64,000 bases of DNA, taken from Planctomycetota bacterium. GTDB lineage: Bacteria; Planctomycetota; UBA1135; UBA2386. How positions within the stretch are numbered: the stretch's first letter is position 1; each line of letters starts with the position of its first letter. Below the pieces are notes generated by a model that saw only the letters and a program-made list of their open reading frames with translations, was not told where the DNA came from and made no database searches. The stretch is from contig JANQJF010000050.1 in the NCBI GenBank assembly GCA_028281765.1, positions 151,532 to 215,531 on the forward strand. The letters are read 5' to 3'. Shown one piece after another: positions 51,596 to 57,992 of the stretch. The position numbers were made by a program, and so were the translations under genes.

Positions 51596-52774
51596 ATGCG
51601 AACACTCGCACGCAGCGCGGCCCTCTTGTTGTCCGGCATCGCACTGACGATCCCGGCCGAGGCCCAGACTTCTCGACCGAACAAGCGCACGACGTCGCGG
51701 CCGATGCACAAGCAGCAGGGTCCCGGCGCGATCGCGAAGAAGCTCACGCCGGCACCGACCGGTCGGAGGGCCAAGGGCGCGGCGCGCAAGTTCCGCCAGC
51801 TCGAGGTGGCCGGGGATCAGGTCTCGGAGAACGTCAAGCGACTCACCGACGAGTTGAAGTGGCACAAGACGCTCGGCGGTGCGCTGCAGACGGCGCGGTC
51901 GAGCAAGAAGCCGTTGCTGTGGATTCACGCGCTCGGCGACCTGAAGGGTTTCCTTTGAAGCGCTGGTCAGAGCTTGCGGGGCGTGTCCCTGTCCTCCGAT
52001 CAGGTCCTGAAGGTTCTCAAGCGCGACTTCGTCGTCGGCTGGAAGAACATCGCGCGCGAAGACTACGTCGGCTCGTCGCACGGCTACACGTGTGACGACA
52101 CGGCCGTCGGCACGACGAACGGTGCCGGTCCGCGCAACATGCAGATGTTCGTGCTGTCCCGCGGCGGCGTCGTCGTCCACTGCCTGCCGGGCTTCTGGCA
52201 TCCGGACGATCTCGTCACGGAGCTGCAGCACGCGAAGCTGCTGCATCGCCTGTGGATCGACGACCGGCAGAAGTCGGGCAAGAAGAAGATGTTCGCCCGC
52301 ATGCAGCTCTCGGCGATCCGCTCGCACAGCGACCTGATGACCGCACGCAGCGGCTGGCAGGGCTTCGACGCCGCGAACGAGCGCGAGCGCCTCAAGCACG
52401 GGCCGCGCGACACGTTCTACATGGTCAACGGCAAGCCGAAGGGCATGAAGCCGCTGAACGTGCTGATCCACGAGCGCATGGCGAAGCGTCCGTTCGTGTC
52501 GTTCAAGAAGTTCGACACGGAAGAGTTCATCGACTACGGCCGTCCCTACTACGACAACAACGGCGGCGGCGTCGACTTCCGCGGCTCGAAGGGCTACCTC
52601 GAGAGTCAGAAGCGCATGGCCGAGCGGCGCAAGATCCGCGAGGAGAAGCGGCGCAAGGCCGAGGAGTACGAAAACGGCAAGAAGGCCATGAAGAAGAAAC
52701 TCGGCAAGGCCGAGATGAAGGCCATGTCGAAGAAGAAGAGCAAGAAGTCGCGCAAGAGCGGCGAAGAAGACTGA
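51596..52774 (+). CDS. Thioredoxin-fold exported protein with in-frame TGA, candidate selenoprotein
   Basis: 392 residues if the TGA at 51956-51958 (codon 121) is read as selenocysteine. ATG 51596 follows AAGGAG by 8 nt and opens a signal peptide (MRTLARSAALLLSGIALTIPAEAQ). The frame then has KKPLLWIHALGDLKGFL, TGA, SAGQSLRGVSLSSDQVLKVL and FVVGWKNI. Against thioredoxin_7/DUF255-like proteins, counting back 16 from the V of DQV, the TGA sits exactly on the first Cys of CxxC; the second Cys is Gly (UxxG). GAGPRNMQMFVLSRGG fits the cis-Pro strand. The C-terminal ~60 residues are Lys-rich. The coding pattern on both sides of the TGA is alike. If not Sec, this is a nonsense-split gene: 51596-51958 plus a remnant from about 51974. 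Confidence 0.7.
51956..51996 (+). promoter_or_regulatory. In-frame UGA with a weak downstream hairpin, possible bacterial SECIS
   Basis: Downstream of the TGA, GGTCAG (51965-51970) can pair with CTGTCC (51989-51994) with one mismatch, and GGG (51978-51980) with CCC (51987-51989), giving a G- and U-containing apical loop about 23-28 nt after the UGA. The spacing fits bacterial SECIS elements, but the stem is imperfect. Confidence 0.35.
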
Positions 52775-52792
52775 GCCTGGACCTCTCTTCCT

Positions 52793-52833
52793 CAACACGC
52801 CCGCGCGCGACTGGGTCGCTCGCGGGCGTGTTG
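52793..52833 (+). terminator. 13-bp perfect stem-loop after the thioredoxin-fold gene
   Basis: CAACACGCCCGCG (52793-52805) is the exact reverse complement of CGCGGGCGTGTTG (52821-52833). Inner bases 52807-52811 (GCGAC) pair with 52815-52819 (GTCGC), extending the stem. It lies 19 bp after the stop at 52774; no T-run follows. Confidence 0.6.
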
Positions 52834-52882
52834 CGTCGGTGCGCGCGTGCGGACCGATCGCGAATCGATTAGGTTGATCGCG

Positions 52883-54511
52883 ATGCGCCCGATCCTCCTA
52901 TCGTGGGCGCTGGCCGTCTCGGCAGCGAGCGCGGCTGCGCAGCCGTTCCCGGCGATCGTCGCGCCGGCGGAGAACCCGTTCACGCCGCAGAAGGCGATGC
53001 TCGGCAAGGCGTTGTTCTGGGACGAGCAGCTGTCCGTGAGTGGCACGATCGCGTGCGGCACCTGCCATCGCCCCGAGGTGGGAGGTCTGGATCCGCGCGC
53101 GCCCGATGCGCGGCATCCCGGATTCGACAGCGTATTCGATACGGACGACGACGTGCACGGTTCGCCCGGGGTGATCGCCACGGACTCGAGCGGGCACTAC
53201 GTGCCGTCCGAGGAGTTCGGGTTGGGCGTCCAGGTCACGCGTCGACTCGCGCCGTCCGTGATCAACGCGGCGGTCTTCACGCATCAGCTGTGGGACGGGG
53301 CCGTCGAGGATCGACTCGTCGATCCCCTGACCGGCGACGTCGTGATCGAGACCGGTGCCTCGCTGGAGGCGCAGGCCCTAGGGCCGCCCGTGAATCCGGT
53401 CGAGATGGGACGCGAGGGGATCACCTGGAGTGACGTCGTGTCGCGGCTCGCACCGATGCGCCCCCTCGCGATCGCGTCCGACCTGCCGGGCTACCTTGCG
53501 CAGTGGCTCGGGAATCGAATGTACGAACAGGTGTTCGAGGACGTCTTCGGTTCTCCCGGGGTCACGCCCGTGCGCGTCGCGATGGCCATCGCCACCTACG
53601 AACGGACGTTGATCTCCGACCAGTCGCCGTTCGACCGCTGGCTGGCGGGGGAGGACGCGATGAGTCCGCTCGAGGTGTTCGGCCATACGGTGTTCTTCGA
53701 GTCGAACTGCTTCACCTGCCACGGGCTCAACGACTTCCACGAAGTGTTCGCGAACTCCGGAGTGCGACCGAGCTTCGAGGATCCCGGCGTCGGCGGTGTG
53801 ACCGGCGTGGCGAGCGACCTGGGCAGCTTCAAGGCGCCGTTCCTGCGCAACCTCGGTTCGCGCCCGGCGTTCTTCCACAACGGCGGGGCCGCGACGCTGG
53901 CGGAGGTCGTCGACTTCTACGATCGGGGTGGAGACTTCGCGCCGCCGGGCGGGTTCTTCCAGCCGCTCGGACTTTCGGATTCGAAGAAGCTCGCGCTGGT
54001 CGTGTTCCTACGGGATGCGTTGACCGACTCGCGCGTTTCCCAGCGCGTGCCGCCGTTCGATCGGCCGACCCTGTTCACGGAGCGAGCCGAGGCGAGCGAG
54101 CCATTCGGGCATGGCACGCAAGGGACGTTCGGGATCGTGCCGCGACTCATCGCCGTCGAACCGCCGGTGCTCGGCAATTTGGACTACACGCTCGGCATTC
54201 GGGACGGTGCGGGTGGCATGCCCGGAGCGCTGCTGATCGATCTCGCGCCCGGCGACGGGTCGGTGAGCGTGCACGGGGCGCCGTTGTTCGTCGCGGGGTC
54301 CGCCGCATTGCGGGTCGTGTCCCTCGGTTCACTCGGCGGCGACCTCTGGGGTGAGGGCTACGGCTCTTGGAGCATGCCGATCCCCGCGGCGTCGAGTCTC
54401 GCGGGCCTGTCCCTGTACGCGCAGGGCTTGGTCGCCGACTTCGGGTCCCCCGGCGGCGTCGCCAGCACGGGCGGGGCGCGGATCGAACTGTTCGCGCCCC
54501 GCGAGCCGTGA
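52883..54511 (+). CDS. Di-haem cytochrome c peroxidase/MauG-family protein
   Basis: 542 residues from ATG 52883, where the signal peptide starts (MRPILLSWALAVSAASAAAQ). Two haem c sites are present: C58-G-T-C61-H62 (IACGTCHRP) and CFTCHGL near residue 277. The context LGKALFWDEQLSVSGTIACGTCH and SFKAPFLRNLGSRPAFFHNGG is the bacterial di-haem peroxidase/MauG pattern. The last ~120 residues are an added beta-rich module (YTLGIRDGAGGMPGALLIDL to LYAQGLVADFG) unlike classical CcpA. It is exported, so it would reduce peroxide or oxidise a partner outside the inner membrane. No haem-maturation genes are nearby. Confidence 0.93.
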   Translation: MRPILLSWALAVSAASAAAQPFPAIVAPAENPFTPQKAMLGKALFWDEQLSVSGTIACGTCHRPEVGGLDPRAPDARHPGFDSVFDTDDDVHGSPGVIATDSSGHYVPSEEFGLGVQVTRRLAPSVINAAVFTHQLWDGAVEDRLVDPLTGDVVIETGASLEAQALGPPVNPVEMGREGITWSDVVSRLAPMRPLAIASDLPGYLAQWLGNRMYEQVFEDVFGSPGVTPVRVAMAIATYERTLISDQSPFDRWLAGEDAMSPLEVFGHTVFFESNCFTCHGLNDFHEVFANSGVRPSFEDPGVGGVTGVASDLGSFKAPFLRNLGSRPAFFHNGGAATLAEVVDFYDRGGDFAPPGGFFQPLGLSDSKKLALVVFLRDALTDSRVSQRVPPFDRPTLFTERAEASEPFGHGTQGTFGIVPRLIAVEPPVLGNLDYTLGIRDGAGGMPGALLIDLAPGDGSVSVHGAPLFVAGSAALRVVSLGSLGGDLWGEGYGSWSMPIPAASSLAGLSLYAQGLVADFGSPGGVASTGGARIELFAPREP

Positions 54512-54531
54512 GTCCGCCGTACGCGAAACGA

Positions 54532-54553
54532 GCCCGCGCCTTCCGGCACGGGC
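54532..54553. terminator. Bidirectional stem-loop between convergent genes
   Basis: GCCCGCGCC (54532-54540) pairs with GGCACGGGC (54545-54553) with one mismatch around a TTCC loop. It lies between the peroxidase stop and the converging gene at 54583; the minus-strand side is followed by CTCGTTTCG. Confidence 0.55.
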
Positions 54554-54582
54554 CCGTGTTCGTGATCTCGGCTACGCCGTGA

Positions 54583-55743
54583 TCAGAGGTCGCCGAGCAC
54601 GATCTTCAGACCGCGCGACAGCGCCCAGCCGTTCGGACCACACGAGTCGATGCAGATGAACTGCACGTAGAACTCGACGCCGTTCTGGCACGAGCCGTCG
54701 TCGATCTGGCAGGCGAACGTGAAGCCGCCCGGATCGACGATCTGCGTCGTCACGGCCGCGAACGGTGGCATGACGAGCAGGTTGCCGCCGAGGAACGGCT
54801 CGAACTGGTTGGCCGGTGCGAGGGCCCAGACCATCGCGCCCGTCTTCTGCGTGTTGCCGGCGTTGCCGATGAAGATCTCGGGGTTGCCGCCGATGAACGG
54901 TAGGTTGAGCATCGTCAGCTCGGGGACCCCGTCGCAGCCGGGCGTGCCCGTGCCGTAGTTGTTCCACGACGCCGGTACGCCTTCGAGCGCGTACTGCTCG
55001 AGGCCCCAGAAGTCGACCATCTGGCCTTGGGCGAAGTAGCCGAAGCAGTTGTCGGGGCCGCTGTACGGCGTGTAGTCACCGTCGCGATCGAACTCGAGGT
55101 TGCCGTCGACCCAGACCTTGAGGTTGTCCTCGCGGAACTCGACCCAGAAGCCGTGCGGCATGAAGCGCGTCCAGCCCGTGTCACCGAGGGTGTTCGCGGT
55201 CGCGAGGACCTCGACGCCGTTGTTCAGGTCCGAGCACGGCAGGTCGAGGTTGGTCTGCGACCAGAGCTCCTGCGGGTCCGGGATGCCGAACACGCGCACG
55301 AGGCGCATGCCGCGCGGGTGCGTGCCGGGGCCAGCGCAGCCGGGCAGCTGGGCGGTGACTTCATCCTTGTTCCAGATCACCGCGAGGTAGTCGGCGTTGG
55401 GATCGTTCTGTTCGCCTTCGCAGAACCCGAGCACGAACCCGAGGGAGTCGTTGTCGTCGGGGCCGCCGCGGCCCTTGGCGAAGAACTGCATCTGCCGGCA
55501 CTCGACCGAGCAGGAGTTGTGCCAGATCGCAGGGATCCCGGACTGGTCTTGGACACAGGCGACGTCCCAGGCGGACGTGAAATCGGGGAAGAACCACTGC
55601 GGAGTCTCCCCGTTGACCGTGTAGCTGCCGTTCATCCACGAGTCGTCGAAGAAATACTGCTCTCCGGTGCATTCGGATTGCGCATGGAGAGTCGCGACGA
55701 GGGTGAAAGCGGCGGCCAGAGTGCGGATCTTGTGGTGTTGCAA
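54583..55743 (-). CDS. Exported protein with planctomycete-type C-terminal module, unknown function
   Basis: 386 residues. No ATG suits; TTG 55743 is chosen because AAGGA lies 7 nt before it and a signal peptide begins there (QHHKIRTLAAAFTLVATLHAQ). The mature N-terminal part is Trp- and Cys-rich (SECTGEQYFFDDSWMNG, YTVNGETPQWFFPDF, CSVECRQMQFFA) with a lectin- or glycanase-like beta look, but no motif I can name. From about residue 255 it carries the module also found in the protein at 36324: NYGTGTPGCDGVPELTM, PFLGGNLLVMPP, CIDSCGPNGWALSRG and final GDL. It is likely anchored or displayed outside the cell through that module. Confidence 0.77.
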   Translation of the reverse strand: MQHHKIRTLAAAFTLVATLHAQSECTGEQYFFDDSWMNGSYTVNGETPQWFFPDFTSAWDVACVQDQSGIPAIWHNSCSVECRQMQFFAKGRGGPDDNDSLGFVLGFCEGEQNDPNADYLAVIWNKDEVTAQLPGCAGPGTHPRGMRLVRVFGIPDPQELWSQTNLDLPCSDLNNGVEVLATANTLGDTGWTRFMPHGFWVEFREDNLKVWVDGNLEFDRDGDYTPYSGPDNCFGYFAQGQMVDFWGLEQYALEGVPASWNNYGTGTPGCDGVPELTMLNLPFIGGNPEIFIGNAGNTQKTGAMVWALAPANQFEPFLGGNLLVMPPFAAVTTQIVDPGGFTFACQIDDGSCQNGVEFYVQFICIDSCGPNGWALSRGLKIVLGDL

Positions 55744-55882
55744 GGTGAGGTCCTTCAATGGGGGAAAGAGGTGCGCGTGCGCACCTTTGGCGAGTCGGCC
55801 TGCGCACGAGCGTTGTGGTGCGCGGACCACGATACCCGTCGGCAGCGTGGCGGCGGAAGAAGACCTTCCGCTCATCGGAAAT

Positions 55883-56941
55883 TCACGGTTTCACAAATGC
55901 GGAGCGCTCGAATAGCAGTACGGACGAGTCGTTCATGCCTGTCGCCAAGCGCTTGCTGTCCGGGCCCCAGCACATGCGTCGAACGGTGCCGGAGTAGCAG
56001 GAGGTTTTGAGTTTCAGGCGCAGTTTTTTTGTGTCGAACAGCCAGAGCCCTTCGAACGTCGCGGCGGCGAGCTGCTTGCCGTCCGGGCTGCGGGCGAGCG
56101 CGAGGATCCACCATCGACCGATGTCGACCGCCTTCTTGGTCTTGCCGCTCTTGACGTCGAGGATCAGGAGCTCCGGTTCGTTGTTGCGGGCCAACGCAAT
56201 GCGCTTGTCGTCGACGAATGCGAGTGCGTCGATCCCCTTCTCGCCGTCGTTCTTCACGCGCTGCACGATCGACTTCGACTCGATGTCGATGACACACACG
56301 GCGCCGTCCGTGCGCCCCGCGGCGATCCGATTGCCGTTCGGGGATACGCACAGCAGCTCGATGTAGGAGCGCTTCTCGGGATCCGGCGACTTGCCGATCC
56401 AGATGTTCGCGAGCTGCTCTCCGGTCCGTGTGTTCCAAATGCACACCTCGGGGTTGCCGTGCGCGGTGATGAAGCGGTTGCCGCCGTCGAGGGGGCGGAA
56501 GTGGTAGGCGATTCCGGCGGCCTTCTTGAATGCGAGTTCGCCCTGCGCTGGCTTGCCGTCCAGGTGGTAGAGCCGAATCGGCCCCTTGCGTCCGCTGATC
56601 CAGACCTTGTCCGTGCCGTTGAAGTGGACGCCCGCACACCCTGCGTCCTGCGTCGGGTAGGTCCCGAGCTGCTTCGTGCTCTTCGTGTCGAAGCGCTGCA
56701 GCGTGCCGTCGGCTCCTCCGGCGATCAGCTGTTTCCCGTCGGGGCTCCAGGCGATCGCGTCGACCATGTTGTCGGGGGACTGCAGGTTGTCTCCGAGGAC
56801 CTGACCGAGCCGGCGCACGCGCTTCTTCTTGATCGCGACGGCCTCGTCTTTCTTGCGCTTGGGATCGTCGCCGAGCTGGGCGGTTGCGGTCGCGGCCAGG
56901 AGCGCGATCGCGGTGAGGAACGCGGAGAGCGAGCGGTTCAT
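55883..56941 (-). CDS. Exported WD40-like beta-propeller protein
   Basis: 352 residues from ATG 56941 with signal peptide MNRSLSAFLTAIALLAATATAQ. A short basic linker is followed by WD40-like blades: VDAIAWSPDGKQLIAGGADGTLQRFDTKS, then blades ending VCIWNTRTGEQ, VCVIDIESKS, LLILDVKSGKT, LWLFDTKKLR and SSVLLFERS, about seven in all, a full propeller. No catalytic domain is attached. It is divergent from the ornithine cyclodeaminase-like gene, 72 bp between starts. Propellers of this type are usually protein-interaction platforms; its partner is unknown. Confidence 0.87.
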   Translation of the reverse strand: MNRSLSAFLTAIALLAATATAQLGDDPKRKKDEAVAIKKKRVRRLGQVLGDNLQSPDNMVDAIAWSPDGKQLIAGGADGTLQRFDTKSTKQLGTYPTQDAGCAGVHFNGTDKVWISGRKGPIRLYHLDGKPAQGELAFKKAAGIAYHFRPLDGGNRFITAHGNPEVCIWNTRTGEQLANIWIGKSPDPEKRSYIELLCVSPNGNRIAAGRTDGAVCVIDIESKSIVQRVKNDGEKGIDALAFVDDKRIALARNNEPELLILDVKSGKTKKAVDIGRWWILALARSPDGKQLAAATFEGLWLFDTKKLRLKLKTSCYSGTVRRMCWGPDSKRLATGMNDSSVLLFERSAFVKP

Positions 56942-57013
56942 CACCCGCCAGTGTAGCGCAGAAAACTCGCGTCTCTTCTGTCGTGACCTCGAGCGTTGCG
57001 ATTCATTGGATGC

Positions 57014-57988
57014 GTGAAACTCCTGGTCATTCCTGAGAACGTCGTTCGCTCGATCGCGACCCCCGAGTTGGCCTTCGCCGCCGTGCGCGACGCGCTCGTC
57101 TCGGTGGCGAGTGGGTCGGCGACGATCCTCCCGGTGGTGTTGGCGCCGGCGGGGGAGCCCGGTGCGGGCTTTGGCATCAAGTCCGCGACCCATCTCGACG
57201 CGGGGCTGTTGGGCTTGAAGGTCGGCAGCTACTTCCCGGGCAACGAGGCGCGCGGCATTCCGAACCACGGGTCGACGACGATGTTGCTCGACGCGGAAAC
57301 GGGCCTCCCGCGGGCGCTGGTGAGTGCGGGATACCTGAACGGGTTGCGGACCGCGGCCGCAAATGCCGTGGCGGTGGATTGCTTGTCTCGAGACGATGCG
57401 AGGGTGCTCGGCGTGATCGGCGCGGGTCATCAGGCCGAATTCGAGGTGCGCGCGGTCGCCGCAGTTCGTCGGCTCGAACGCGTCAAGGTGTGGAGTCGCA
57501 ATGCTGACCGCGCGGCGGCGATGTGTGAGCGGCTCCGGGACTTGCCCGCTCGCGTGGACGTCGCAACGGAGCGGCGTGGTGCGGTCGAGGGCTGTGATCT
57601 CGTCACGACCGTGACCGCAGCGAGCGAAGCGATGGTCGACGCGTCGTGGGTCGCGCCGGGCACACACGTGTCCGCGATGGGGGCGGACGCTGGCGGCAAG
57701 CAGGAGCTGGATCCGCAGCTGATGGAACGCGCGTCGTGCTTCGCGGACTTGCCGGAGCAGGCGGTGCGCATCGGCGAGTTCCAGCACGCCGTGACGCGAG
57801 GTTTGCTGGCGAGCGAGGACATCACGCCGATCGGCAATGTGGTGCGTGGTGCGCACCCCGGTCGCCGGGACGTGGGGGAGATCACGGTGTTCGACAGCTC
57901 CGGCATTGCGACCCAGGACCTCCACGTGGCAGAGGCGGTCGTTGCGGCGGCAATCGACGCCGGAGTTGCGACGGAGATCGAGTTCTGA
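57014..57988 (+). CDS. Ornithine cyclodeaminase/mu-crystallin family protein
   Basis: 324 residues from GTG 57014 (MKLLVIPENVV); TTG 56996 is an alternative. Landmarks are GFGIKSATHLDAGLLGLKVGSYFPGN, LVSAGYLNGLRTAAANAVAVDCL (substrate-binding Arg/Lys region), the NAD(P)-binding GVIGAGHQAEFEVRAV (GxGxQ) and HVSAMGADAGGKQELDP with the Asp. The family includes ornithine cyclodeaminase, alanine dehydrogenase and ketimine reductases; the reaction here is not decided. No signal peptide, so cytoplasmic. Convergent with the sigma-factor fusion gene, 4 bp apart. Confidence 0.92.
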   Translation: MKLLVIPENVVRSIATPELAFAAVRDALVSVASGSATILPVVLAPAGEPGAGFGIKSATHLDAGLLGLKVGSYFPGNEARGIPNHGSTTMLLDAETGLPRALVSAGYLNGLRTAAANAVAVDCLSRDDARVLGVIGAGHQAEFEVRAVAAVRRLERVKVWSRNADRAAAMCERLRDLPARVDVATERRGAVEGCDLVTTVTAASEAMVDASWVAPGTHVSAMGADAGGKQELDPQLMERASCFADLPEQAVRIGEFQHAVTRGLLASEDITPIGNVVRGAHPGRRDVGEITVFDSSGIATQDLHVAEAVVAAAIDAGVATEIEF

Positions 57989-57992
57989 CTCT

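Noticed and set aside
51956..51958. Frameshift as the reason for the split thioredoxin-fold gene
   Set aside because: Both parts are in the same frame; only the TGA separates them, so no frameshift is needed.
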